Shown in pieces: positions 22,486-32,283 of a stretch of DNA of 64,000 nucleotides. The DNA lies in the NCBI GenBank assembly GCA_021613535.1, contig CP075492.1, positions 15,872,001-15,936,000 on the forward strand. Direction: 5' to 3'. Numbering within the stretch: position 1 is the stretch's first letter; the number at the start of each line of letters is the position of its first letter. Below the pieces are notes generated by a model. It was given only the letters and a program-made list of their open reading frames with translations. It ran no database searches and was not told where the DNA came from. Made by a program: the position numbers and the translations under genes. Source of the stretch: Adineta vaga. Its lineage: Eukaryota; Rotifera.

Positions 22486-23469
22486 ATGGGCGAATCAGAA
22501 GAACACGTACCAACTACACCTAGCAGTACATCAGGTTCAGCCATGATGATCTGCTATCGGGAATGTCTTTCAAATATGGTGAAATTCACCGGTAACGAAG
22601 AAGAAAAAATAGCAAAATTCATTAGTAATATTGAACGAATCGGAAAAATGATAAACGCAAACGATGATATCCTTTACTGCATGTGCACAGCTAAAATCGA
22701 TGGCGAAGCTAAACGATGGTATGAAAACAACACTTCCCTGATCAATTGGGAACAATTAAAACCAGCATTACTGGAACGATTTACAACACCCGATTCTTCG
22801 ACGAAAATATTCGAACAACTGAAGGAACGCAAGCAAAGACCGGATGAATCAATCACATCATTTTTTGATACCATTACTAAATTATGTCATGACTATGATC
22901 CAGAAATGTCCGAAAAGATGAAGGTGTCATGGTTAGAGAATGGTGTGAAAGATTCATTGAAGATTCCAATCAAGCGTCAAATGAAATTACTAGCTGAACA
23001 AGCGCGCACAACAAAAGCATTTCTGAAAATCGCCAAGGATGAACAGGAATTACAAGAGGAACGAGTGTCAGTTCCTGATCCTACACCATCGTACATGTCA
23101 TATTTTACGAATACAGTCTCCACAACAAAACCTCAAGCAGCAGAAGGACGACTCAATTTATCATCATCGACACATACTAGCTTGCCGGACGGATCTAAGA
23201 ACCAAATCTACAGTACTACACCACAATCGCGGTGGTCGGTACCTAAATCTCGATCGACAATATTTCAACAATACGATCAATCAATGGCATCCAGAAACAA
23301 CAAACCAACAACAATAATGAAAAATTCCATGCGTCAAAGAAGCTCATGTCTCATATGCAAGCGCAACAACCACCGATCAATCGATTGTTATTACAAAAAA
23401 CCGACAGGATGTTACAAGTGCGGACAATCCGATCACCGAATTCGTGACTGTCCGACGGTTTTCTACTAG
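22486..23469 (+). CDS. Gag of the LTR retrotransposon
   Basis: 327 residues. The middle part (about 30-190) has the retrotransposon Gag capsid look: WYENNTSLINWEQLKPALLE and QRPDESITSFFDTITKLC. The C-terminus has two zinc knuckles, CLICKRNNHRSIDC and CYKCGQSDHRIRDC, both C-x2-C-x4-H-x4-C, for RNA packaging. It ends at TAG 23467-23469. The pol frame is open from 23448 and overlaps this end by 22 nt in the -1 register, so either a -1 frameshift or separate initiation at 23502 makes Pol. Confidence 0.92.
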   Translation: MGESEEHVPTTPSSTSGSAMMICYRECLSNMVKFTGNEEEKIAKFISNIERIGKMINANDDILYCMCTAKIDGEAKRWYENNTSLINWEQLKPALLERFTTPDSSTKIFEQLKERKQRPDESITSFFDTITKLCHDYDPEMSEKMKVSWLENGVKDSLKIPIKRQMKLLAEQARTTKAFLKIAKDEQELQEERVSVPDPTPSYMSYFTNTVSTTKPQAAEGRLNLSSSTHTSLPDGSKNQIYSTTPQSRWSVPKSRSTIFQQYDQSMASRNNKPTTIMKNSMRQRSSCLICKRNNHRSIDCYYKKPTGCYKCGQSDHRIRDCPTVFY

Positions 23470-23501
23470 CTGGAACCCATGATGGTGGTAATTCCAGTAA
23501 C

Positions 23502-26500
23502 ATGAAACGAAATCCATCAACACCCAACATTCTCTCTCCACGAATATCAAGTCCTATCTACATTAACGTACAAGTAAATAACAAACAACAACATGCCATT
23601 ATCGATACTGGATCCGCAGTCACCATCATTAATCAACAACTATTAAAAAACATCTATCATAAGAAATTCATTCCCAAGCAAAAATCACACAAATCAGCGA
23701 ATTGCACAGCGATCAGCATTATCGGTGAAATCGAACTCGAAATTAAAATACAAGGATACAAAACGTCAATCTTAGCTGATGTCGCAACAAACCTAATCAC
23801 AGATTTATTACTTGGGAATGACTGGATCCAAGCGAACAACATCATTATTGACTGTCCGAAACAATGCATTTTTCTTAGTGATCATTACCATCGAATAGTA
23901 GCAACAGCGTCATTTATCGAACCACCCGACATCCAACTGCCAGTATTCTTACTCAACGACGCTACTCTTCTGCCGTACTCAGAAACATGCGTCAATGTGA
24001 AAGCGCAATTACCTGATAATCCGACAGCCGAAGTACTATTCGAACCCACTCCAACCTTCTCTCTCAAACAGATATTATTAACACATGCATTACTTACAAT
24101 GGAAAATAACATTAGTGCACTTACCATCATTAATGCGACCGATCGTCCACGGAAATTACCAAGGAATACAAAACTAGGACATATCAGTTATCAAAATATG
24201 CCAGGCAACTATATCATCGTACCCGTTTTACCAAGCACAAAACCTATTCGACAACCTAATCCAAAAACTATTCGATTTGAGAGGAACACCCATCATCAGG
24301 AGAGTTCCTGTTCATCATCATCAACAAATCGAAAGAGGAAAGTCAATTTTACAGACACTCCTTGGGAATCGAAACAACCTGTCAAACAACATCAATGCTA
24401 CGTTTGTGAAGAAATATTCCTTACCAGAAACGACTTACAAGAACATCTGCGACGAAAATGCTATCCACAAGATATACGAGAACAAATCGAAGAATTAACA
24501 TCACACATACAAAACAAAGATCACCAACAAGCAATACAAAAAATCTTATGGAAATATGGCAAATTACTTGATCTTCGCAAATCATCTATTATCAAAGGAA
24601 CGGTTCGGCATGCACTAGAGACTGGTAATCATCCACCAGTCTTCACTCCACCATACCGTGTCTCGTACAAGGACGAACGGATTCGACAAGAGGAAATAAA
24701 TAAGTTATTAAAACAAGGTGTGATCGAAGAATCAACATCTCCTTGGTCTTCACCGATTGTTCTAGTACGCAAGAAGGATGGTTCAGTTAGATTCTGTATC
24801 GATTATAGAAAACTGAATGCCATTACGACGAAGGATGCATTTCCAATACCTCGAATCGACGACATCTTTGACCATTTATCACAAGCCGGTTATTATACAA
24901 CGATTGACTTCAAATCCGGTTATTTTCAAGTTGGTTTAGATGCGAGAGATCGTCCAAAAACAGCATTTTCAACCCGAGATCAACATTATCAATTTACAGT
25001 GTTACCACAAGGAGTTACGAACGGTCCACCAGCATTTCAACGTATTGTTAGTCAAATTCTCGGACCTACAAGATGGAAATACGCATTAGCATATTTAGAC
25101 GATGTCATCATATATTCACCAACTTTCGATCAACACTTAGTTCACCTGGATGATATTCTGAATCGATTACACGAAGCAAACTTTCGTCTCAACGTTGGAA
25201 AATGCCACATAGCTCAAACATCGATCGATTATCTAGGTCATCACATCGAACACGGGAATATCAAACCGAACGCTGACAATATTCGTGCTTTATTGGAAAC
25301 TCCTCAACCAGCAACAGCAAAGGAAGCATTTCGATTCGTCAAGGCAGCAGAATATTATCGCAAGTTCATACCAAAATTTTCTATGATAGCACAACCTCTG
25401 TACAAGTATGCACCTACTACGAAAGAACAACGATCAAACAAAATGCCAGCTGTACCCATTCAACTATTAGACGACGAACTTCATGCATTCCATGAATTGA
25501 AACAAATATTAACAAATGACCTAATATTACGCATACCCGACGAAAATCTACCATTTAAAATTCAAACCGACGCATCAAAAATCGGAATAGGAGCTGTCCT
25601 GATGCAAACCCATTCGAATGGAGATTTACCGGTAGCATACTTATCAAAGAAATTTACAACAACACAAATGAACTGGCCCGCAACGGAACAAGAATGTTAT
25701 GCCATTATACACGCAATTGAAAAATGGCACAAATATTTAGATGGACGTGAATTTATAATCGAAACAGACCACAAACCTCTGTTACCATTCAACTTAAAAC
25801 AGCAACTGAATTCCAAATGCGAACGATGGCGTTTGAAGCTGCAACAGTACAAGTTCACTATTCGATATATCAAAGGAAAACACAATACAGTAGCAGACTA
25901 TCTATCACGTTCACCTTCAGACAACGCATCCGACGATCTAGACGATTATGTTCCTACGAGATCGCAAACAACACAAACCGAAAGCTCGCTGGTAACATCT
26001 ATCATAACATCCGTCACCACCCGAGCTCAAATGAAACGACAACAACAAAACCAGAAGAACAACGATCATCCGATCGATCAATCCCACGATGGACAACCGA
26101 AGAGGAACGATGACTCACTAGAAGACAGTTCCTGCGTCCAGAACCATATTCAACACCAACAGCCGGTGGAGATCGACAATCGAATCATACCGTTCACCCA
26201 CGAACAACTCAAAGAACTACAACATCAAGACGAAGAAACGAAACATATTACGATGAACATTGACAAGTTCGACGAATACTTTGTACAAGATGATATGTTA
26301 ATGAAAAATTCAACACCACCAGTACCTTACGTACCCAAAGGACGTATTCGATCAGACATTATAAAAATTTATCATGATACACCAGCAAATGGAGCACATT
26401 TTGGTCGAGATCGAACAATCCATAGGATTCAACAACGATACTTCTGGCCTAATATGATATCCGACATACGCGACCATATTAAAAGTTGCATTCCTTGTTT

Positions 26501-27410
26501 ACAAAACAACCACACACGACGAAAGCCACCAGGTCTATTAAAACCAATCAAACCACCAGAAGGAATATGGCAACTACTTACCATGGATTTTCATGGACCA
26601 CTAGTACCAACCACAAAAAATGGAAACAGATACATCATCTCATTAACCGATGTTCTGTCAAAATTCATCATTACAAAAGCAGTACGTGATTGTACCGCAT
26701 CTACAGCAGCAAAATTCGTTACTGAAGAGGTGATCCTTAAATATGGAACTCCTAAATGCATTCTCACCGACAATGGTACACATTTTACCGCTTCGATGAT
26801 GACTGAATTATTCAAGAAAATTGGTATTACTCATTTATACTCCACACCTTATCATCCGATGACAAACGGACAAATCGAACGATATAATGCAACAATGGAT
26901 GCAAAAATAGCTGCACTATCAAATGAAAATCGAACGAACTGGGATGAACAATTGCCTTTCGTCACATTCAACTACAATACTAGTATCCATTCAACAACCG
27001 GACAAGTTCCATTCGAAATGATGTACGGTCGCTCACCGACATTACCCTTCGATCAACAACAACCCGTCGTTTCACTTACACAAGATCCACAACACTCTTA
27101 CAAATTACAACAATACCTGTCGACATTAGCCGAACAAGCAAAAGACAATATTTTATATCGTCAGATGAAATACAAACAACGATATGATCGATATCGAACG
27201 AATCCGACGCACAAAATTAATGATTTAGTACTTATCAAAACACTCAATCGTCGAAGCAAATTTGACATTCGATACGAAGGACCATTCCGCATTATAAGAC
27301 AATTAGGTACAAAAACATTCATCGTTCAACATATTAAAAAACCGACACTGATCAAACAAGTTACAATAGATGTCATCATATCTCTGTTTGAACGGAAAAA
27401 CATGGACTAA
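23502..27410 (+). CDS. Pol polyprotein (PR-RT-RH-IN) of the LTR retrotransposon
   Basis: 1302 residues, no stops. Aspartic protease: IIDTGSAVTII (D35). An unusual C-x2-C-x12-H-x4-C finger (CYVCEEIFLTRNDLQEH, then RRKC) lies between protease and RT, near residue 300. RT has the YLDD catalytic motif (residues 531-534). RNase H begins with QTDASKIGIGAVL (D690). Integrase has the HHCC zinc domain (from about residue 957, ending CIPC) and the DD35E triad D1029 (TMDFHG), D1090 (TDNGTHF) and E1126 (GQIERYN). Domain order and motifs define Ty3/gypsy. The acidic, Gln-rich stretch between RH and IN is a linker. All catalytic residues looked for are present. Confidence 0.95.
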   Translation: MKRNPSTPNILSPRISSPIYINVQVNNKQQHAIIDTGSAVTIINQQLLKNIYHKKFIPKQKSHKSANCTAISIIGEIELEIKIQGYKTSILADVATNLITDLLLGNDWIQANNIIIDCPKQCIFLSDHYHRIVATASFIEPPDIQLPVFLLNDATLLPYSETCVNVKAQLPDNPTAEVLFEPTPTFSLKQILLTHALLTMENNISALTIINATDRPRKLPRNTKLGHISYQNMPGNYIIVPVLPSTKPIRQPNPKTIRFERNTHHQESSCSSSSTNRKRKVNFTDTPWESKQPVKQHQCYVCEEIFLTRNDLQEHLRRKCYPQDIREQIEELTSHIQNKDHQQAIQKILWKYGKLLDLRKSSIIKGTVRHALETGNHPPVFTPPYRVSYKDERIRQEEINKLLKQGVIEESTSPWSSPIVLVRKKDGSVRFCIDYRKLNAITTKDAFPIPRIDDIFDHLSQAGYYTTIDFKSGYFQVGLDARDRPKTAFSTRDQHYQFTVLPQGVTNGPPAFQRIVSQILGPTRWKYALAYLDDVIIYSPTFDQHLVHLDDILNRLHEANFRLNVGKCHIAQTSIDYLGHHIEHGNIKPNADNIRALLETPQPATAKEAFRFVKAAEYYRKFIPKFSMIAQPLYKYAPTTKEQRSNKMPAVPIQLLDDELHAFHELKQILTNDLILRIPDENLPFKIQTDASKIGIGAVLMQTHSNGDLPVAYLSKKFTTTQMNWPATEQECYAIIHAIEKWHKYLDGREFIIETDHKPLLPFNLKQQLNSKCERWRLKLQQYKFTIRYIKGKHNTVADYLSRSPSDNASDDLDDYVPTRSQTTQTESSLVTSIITSVTTRAQMKRQQQNQKNNDHPIDQSHDGQPKRNDDSLEDSSCVQNHIQHQQPVEIDNRIIPFTHEQLKELQHQDEETKHITMNIDKFDEYFVQDDMLMKNSTPPVPYVPKGRIRSDIIKIYHDTPANGAHFGRDRTIHRIQQRYFWPNMISDIRDHIKSCIPCLQNNHTRRKPPGLLKPIKPPEGIWQLLTMDFHGPLVPTTKNGNRYIISLTDVLSKFIITKAVRDCTASTAAKFVTEEVILKYGTPKCILTDNGTHFTASMMTELFKKIGITHLYSTPYHPMTNGQIERYNATMDAKIAALSNENRTNWDEQLPFVTFNYNTSIHSTTGQVPFEMMYGRSPTLPFDQQQPVVSLTQDPQHSYKLQQYLSTLAEQAKDNILYRQMKYKQRYDRYRTNPTHKINDLVLIKTLNRRSKFDIRYEGPFRIIRQLGTKTFIVQHIKKPTLIKQVTIDVIISLFERKNMD

Positions 27411-27946
27411 ATATATTTGGATTAATAAATCGAATTTTATATATATATTAAACGTATGTATAACACACGTGTTTACAAGCCATTCACAGTCTTTTCTTTT
27501 CTTTCCTTTCCTTCCACTATGTATACATATATCTTCTTTCTTTCCTTACACCTATTCCACCGTATACTTCTTCACTAGGATCTTTTATCTTTCCTGTCTA
27601 TTCGAGTTCACCGCTTTACTACATATATAACAACTCTTTTATCTTCCAAATCGATCCATATATTACGATCGAACATCTCACTTATCGAATCAGAATAACA
27701 AAGCGTTTTTCTTTTTATATGGAGGTGTAGAGAATACCCATTTTATTATAGCCATTTTACTCAAATGGAACGATGGCAGAGGGTTCATGTAAATCCTGAA
27801 AATATTCATTTACTTTTCACACTTTAGATATATTAGTTAATAATTGGACTCATTATACCAACATACACCATCAACAAACACCAACAAGGAAAGTTTCGTT
27901 TTTTTTCTCTCTTCTTCTTCGTTTTTTCTTTGAATTTGGTTTCAGG
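27411..27946 (+). other. pol-to-ORF3 spacer with splice acceptor
   Basis: Pyrimidine-rich spacer. Its end, a T/C-rich tract followed by GGTTTCAG at 27938-27945, is a strong acceptor just 1 nt before the ATG of the exonuclease ORF. Confidence 0.6.
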
Positions 27947-29509
27947 ATGGACCGAAAGAGTTCATGCTCAAGAAAATATTATAATGATCGATATGTTCCA
28001 CCATTAGAAGAATTATTACGACGAAATGAACGATGGAACCCGAAGAAAGCAAAAAAAGAACGTGAATTACAAGAATTATGTCGACAAGAAAAATTAAAAC
28101 CATTCGAACAACCAAAACATTATTCTCGTTATTATATTCATGAAAAAACCGACATGGAAACAATGGATAAATTAATCGATGAAGCAAAATTAACGTTTAA
28201 TTATACATTGGATACAGAAGGCGATGCATACAATCGAATCTCAGCAGCAACAATTCAAGTCGAATTCATTCGTCCAAATTCACCATCGATTGTTATAATA
28301 ATAGAAGTGAATTATCTACCACCAATCAGCTCGCCGTTATTTATAAAAATTCGACAATTATGTTCGATTATTTTCACATCGAACAATCGTATTTATGCTT
28401 GGGGTTACGTAGCTGACGAATTAAAATCATTTATGAATTTGAATTTGTTTAGTGGTCAAATCAAAGCAGATGGCGTCAATGTTCAAAATGAATATGATCG
28501 ATATGAACTATATGGTCTACAAGCTGTGGTCAAATCTACATTCGGCCAGTATTTAGATAAAACAGCTACACTAGCCAAATGGTCATGTGGTATCGATCGT
28601 TCTCTCGACACATATAAGCCGAAATACGTCCATGGTCGAGAATATGATTATCGTGTACAGGAAGAAACAAAATATCGACATATGTTAGAAGAATATGCGA
28701 TTAATGATGTTTTCGCTGTTACAAAAGTCGCTTATGATATGAATTTAATTAAATTTGTATTAACACCACCAGCAACAGTCGAAAATGAAAAAGATGTTCC
28801 AGTCGAATCAACAACTCAACAAGAACCAACAGTTGAATTAAAACCACCAAATCGAGATGAGCCTGAAGCTCATGCATATATTGATTCAAGAGAAGAGGAA
28901 CATCCAGGCCAACAAGAATCGATAAGTATTGAACTTGAACTAACACCATCTGATCTTGATATAGGTATATTCGACCACGAAAATGAATCATCGCCCGTCG
29001 AAATGGAAGAAGAACCAATAGAATCACCATCACAAAAAGTTCAACCAACACCATATGTATATGAACCAATAAGTGATGACGAATTTCCAGAAGTTATGAA
29101 ACTTCATCGACCATTTCCACAACCTGATCCAACACCAGAAGAAAGAAAGAGAATTCATGCTCAGGATGAATCACAAAAGGTAAGAAATTCTTATTATTTG
29201 GGTCCACAGTTATATTTACAGGAAAATCCAACACCAAATCAAATAAGTAATCGTCGACGCCGATCAAATCGTTATCGATCAGAAGTCATTTATCCTGTCC
29301 ATCGATTATTCAAACATGCTCACATCAAACAAATATTACGATCAAAGAACATCCAATTTTTGAACATCAACATCAAGCATGGAAAAGTATTTATTGGAGT
29401 GAAAAGTCCAACAGCAGCTGATCAACTCGAAGAACTTTTTCATAGTCGAAGTTTTGATGAAGATCATTATTATCGATTCAGCAAGGGGAAGAAGAGAAGA
29501 AATCATTAG
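27947..29509 (+). CDS. DEDDy 3'-5' exonuclease-like ORF3 carried by the retrotransposon
   Basis: 520 residues. The N-terminus is highly charged. An RNase D/WRN-type exonuclease fold occupies about residues 80-270: Exo I as LDTEGD (D89, E91), Exo II as AWGYVADELKSF (D157), Exo III as EEYAINDVFAV (Y250-x3-D254). All four acidic/tyrosine residues of a DEDDy nuclease are thus present. Residues about 275-430 are acidic and Pro/Glu-rich (disordered). The C-terminal 90 residues (FLNINIKHGKVFIGVKSP) look like a small alpha/beta, possibly nucleic-acid-binding, domain. Translation is probably from a spliced mRNA using the acceptor at 27945. A 42-nt in-frame GT-AG stretch (29180-29221) could be an optional intron. 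The role in the element's life cycle is unknown; trimming 3' ends of cDNA or RNA is a guess. Confidence 0.85.
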   Translation: MDRKSSCSRKYYNDRYVPPLEELLRRNERWNPKKAKKERELQELCRQEKLKPFEQPKHYSRYYIHEKTDMETMDKLIDEAKLTFNYTLDTEGDAYNRISAATIQVEFIRPNSPSIVIIIEVNYLPPISSPLFIKIRQLCSIIFTSNNRIYAWGYVADELKSFMNLNLFSGQIKADGVNVQNEYDRYELYGLQAVVKSTFGQYLDKTATLAKWSCGIDRSLDTYKPKYVHGREYDYRVQEETKYRHMLEEYAINDVFAVTKVAYDMNLIKFVLTPPATVENEKDVPVESTTQQEPTVELKPPNRDEPEAHAYIDSREEEHPGQQESISIELELTPSDLDIGIFDHENESSPVEMEEEPIESPSQKVQPTPYVYEPISDDEFPEVMKLHRPFPQPDPTPEERKRIHAQDESQKVRNSYYLGPQLYLQENPTPNQISNRRRRSNRYRSEVIYPVHRLFKHAHIKQILRSKNIQFLNINIKHGKVFIGVKSPTAADQLEELFHSRSFDEDHYYRFSKGKKRRNH

Positions 29510-29762
29510 GTATGTAGACATATATATATTTTTTTCCTTTCCTTCCATCGTTTGAAATGTATACGCGTGTTTCTTTTTTATTTTCGTTATTTTTCTCGTT
29601 CTTCCTATATGAACCATATATATACATATACACATATAGACATTTTTCTTTCGTTTCCTCGTTTGTTTTTTTCGTTATTTTTGTCGCGTTCATTGTTAAT
29701 TTTTTTCTTTCGTTCTGTCAGATATATGTGTGCGGACACACATCGTTCCGCGTTGGGTCGAC

Positions 29763-30045
29763 TGTTACAGGCGACACCTATCTCTTCATATTCTAGTCTT
29801 CTCTTTCTTTTCATTGATCTCGTCTTTCATCTCTCTCTCGACCTAGATCCTTTCTTTTGATGATATCATCTCTTTCTTCTCTTTATTCGTGATATATGTG
29901 TATTCACTTTTCTTTGTGTGATTATATATATATATATGTTTTTTTCTCAGTAAAGAAGAGAGAGAGAAGAGAGTGGTGTGACGTGTGTGTTTTTTTTACA
30001 TTTTCTAAATAAACTACGAACAGAAACACATTTGTCTCTCTAATA
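29763..30045 (+). repeat. 3' LTR (283 bp)
   Basis: Matches 21909-22191 without a difference that I can find. The sequence just upstream (CGTTGGGTCGAC) is not a polypurine tract; a purine run does occur at 29484-29500 inside the end of ORF3. Confidence 0.93.
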
Positions 30046-30050
30046 ATATA
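30046..30050. repeat. 5-bp target-site duplication, right copy
   Basis: ATATA, matching 21904-21908. Confidence 0.85.
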
Positions 30051-30713
30051 ACACAAACATTTCTTGTATCTTGGGCAACAATTGAACGACATATTTTAAT
30101 CTTTCATGAAAAATGGATTGGTTCAAAAATGAAACGATTTTTTTTTCATTATTTTCCACTTATTTTTATTATTTTCTATTGTTTGATCTTCTATACAATT
30201 GTTTATTTATTTCCACCATGTGAAAATATCTTTGAATATTCGTCATTAACATGTGTTTATTCTTGTTTATATGAACGATATGATTTTTCTATATGGCAAA
30301 CGACTGCTCATCAAATCTTACCCGTTTTAATAATTTTTGTCTTTAGTATTGCTTTAATTTTACGTGTTATATGTCAAAAAATTCGAATACATCAACCAGT
30401 ACAATGGAGAAAGTATCGAAAAATGACAATTCAATTATTATCAATTTCATTTCTTTATCTTATATTTTATTTACCATTATCTGTTGCATATACTATTCTA
30501 CTATGTGGTATCCTAGAAGAGATCATTATTGGTTTTTTAGATTATTCAATATATTTCAGTTACTTTATGATCCCTTTATTTCCTTTTGTTTGTACTTTAT
30601 CATTACCTGAACTTCGAACAAAATTCATCAATATTTTACATTTACAACGAAGACGTATTGGACCTAAAATATTACCTATCAAAGTTTCTATACACAGACA
30701 TATGGATACATAA

Positions 30714-31311
30714 TCATTTTATTTCTTGTACTTTCGCGCGCGCCAATTTCATTTTGATGCTTCATAGTATTGTAGAGGTAAGAATGTCGATGTTATTTCT
30801 TTCTGTTATCATTACTATATAAATACAATTTCACTATATTCATCTTTTTCGAGAATGAAAATCAGTGCTATCTCTTCATTCTATCGTCAGACATTTCTCG
30901 CACAAACAAAATGGATTGGAAGGATAGCACTATAAATTTGATTCACATATTGTCGTCTCCACACCGAGTATGTATGTCGTTGTGAATGAAGTGGCAAAAG
31001 ATTATGCTTCCAACATGGCTACTATCAAACAATTGGGAAAGAAATCAGTATAGAAGTCGATTTATTACAAAGAACGTTGATTGTCATTAGATGAGTATTT
31101 TATAGAATAGATAACAAACCAAAATAACATTCTGATCATTTCACAATCGCTCTCTCATCATTCATGACGATGTTTATCTTATTCATAGGTAGGTTCGATT
31201 TATCCATCATCGTATTACACATATGCGCATTGATGATCATTTTCATATATGTATGTAACACATTTATTTATAAATATTCACACAACAACATGCAAACTAG
31301 TTATCTTTCAA
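30714..31311. other. spacer between two 7TM genes
   Basis: AT-rich, with a GCGCGCGC run near 30735. No gene recognised. Confidence 0.5.
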
Positions 31312-32283
31312 TCAAGTAATTGTCGGTAATCCTTGAATTTTTCGCCTATTATTTATTGAATAGGGAGTTATTCGGTTGTTTTTCTGCGTTGCTACTGTTG
31401 TATTTAATGACAGTCCAGTTAATCTAGCAAATAGAATTTCTTTCACTTGCTTATTTTTAACGAACAGAAATATTGAATGAACTGCGGAAATGAATGAAAG
31501 CGACAAAACTTGAATTGAGTATAACGGCCATGGTGCTTCACTTATAACATTCATAATAAGACAGCATATGTACGGAATACCACCAACAGCATGAACACTA
31601 ACAGTAAAAATAATATTTCGAAAAACTCTTTTATTTCTTCGAGCTTGTAATGTACTTTGACTGTTTGGATTGATACGAGTTTGATAAATTGTATAATGAA
31701 GAATAATCACATACAGAACTATCAATATAAACACAGTGAAAAATACAAAAAGAATACTAACTGAAATTGCTGTTGGAAAATAATGTGCTGTTAACATACA
31801 AAAAAGAGATTCTGGATCATATTGATAAGCATAGGGTGATAGAAACAGTCCAACTGCTATAATAACGTTGATTAACCAACTGATGATGATTATCATCCAA
31901 GTTGTACGAAAAGTCAAAAGAGATTTATGTTGATAAAGAACTGTAATGAAAAATCGAGCTATTGCTTGAACTATACATGAATGTGCTACTAATCCAGTAC
32001 TGAATGTTGCTAAACAAGCACTAATTTGACAAAATAATGCACTCGGTGGTGATCCATCGAAATAAATTTGTTGAATAACTGAAGGTGTTTGAAGTGAATA
32101 AGTGATTGCAAAGAAAAATAATGCAAAACTTGAATTACACATCAGAAGATTAACAACAGATCGACAATGAGAATGCCAATAACGAAGAATAACAAATAAT
32201 ACCGTTGATGTAAATAATATAATTATAAACCAAGATATTAGAAACAGAACATTAACTATTTCATGAAAACGTTTATTTTCCAT
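31312..32283 (-). CDS. rhodopsin-like 7TM receptor
   Basis: Intronless ORF of 323 residues with seven hydrophobic helices. Cysteines before TM3 (SALFCQISACLATF) and in loop 2 (SLFCMLTAHY) can form the usual disulfide. The end of TM3 reads QAIARFFITV, so the DRY motif is degenerate (ARF), unlike the other receptors here. Loop 3 is basic (LQARRNKRVFRN), and a 40-residue basic tail follows helix 8. The family resemblance is to bdelloid orphan GPCRs; the ligand is unknown. Loss of Asp in DRY could affect basal activity (inference). Confidence 0.82.
   Translation of the reverse strand: MENKRFHEIVNVLFLISWFIIILFTSTVLFVILRYWHSHCRSVVNLLMCNSSFALFFFAITYSLQTPSVIQQIYFDGSPPSALFCQISACLATFSTGLVAHSCIVQAIARFFITVLYQHKSLLTFRTTWMIIIISWLINVIIAVGLFLSPYAYQYDPESLFCMLTAHYFPTAISVSILFVFFTVFILIVLYVIILHYTIYQTRINPNSQSTLQARRNKRVFRNIIFTVSVHAVGGIPYICCLIMNVISEAPWPLYSIQVLSLSFISAVHSIFLFVKNKQVKEILFARLTGLSLNTTVATQKNNRITPYSINNRRKIQGLPTIT

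Larger units (their letters stand above)
21909..30045 (+). mobile_element. complete Ty3/gypsy LTR retrotransposon with extra exonuclease ORF
   Basis: 8137 bp bounded by 283-bp LTRs that I find identical on base-by-base reading, flanked by a 5-bp duplication. Order: 5' LTR, primer-binding site, gag (22486-23469), pol (23502-27410), spacer, third ORF (27947-29509), 3' LTR. All three ORFs are open. Identical LTRs and intact ORFs indicate a very recent insertion and a possibly active element. Pol order PR-RT-RH-IN is that of Ty3/gypsy. The third ORF is not an envelope but a DEDDy-type exonuclease; extra ORFs of this type are known from bdelloid LTR elements. No clear polypurine tract lies immediately before the 3' LTR. 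Confidence 0.95.
21639..30713 (+). pseudogene. 7TM receptor gene interrupted by an LTR retrotransposon
   Basis: The first half (21639-21908, 90 codons from the ATG) carries TM1-TM2 and ends in TFLDWDLYI. The second half (30051-30713) begins TQTFLVSWATIERHILIF, with ERH as the DRY equivalent at the end of TM3, followed by the remaining helices and a TAA. Skipping the retrotransposon and one copy of the 5-bp duplication ATATA (21904-21908 and 30046-30050) joins the halves in frame to give about 310 residues without any other defect. The uninterrupted receptor therefore looks like an ordinary FMRFamide-type GPCR gene, and the insertion is the only lesion seen. Another haplotype may well carry an intact copy. 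Confidence 0.88.

Noticed and set aside
26591-26815. Antisense and alternate-frame ORFs inside gag and pol of the retrotransposon
   Set aside because: They are shadows of the strongly supported gag/pol frames.
29342-29860. Several overlapping frames around the 3' LTR
   Set aside because: They lie in low-complexity T-rich DNA and the LTR and show no domain.
21909-30045. Envelope gene in the third ORF of the gypsy element
   Set aside because: No signal peptide, TM segment or fusion-like region; the DEDDy exonuclease motifs explain it.
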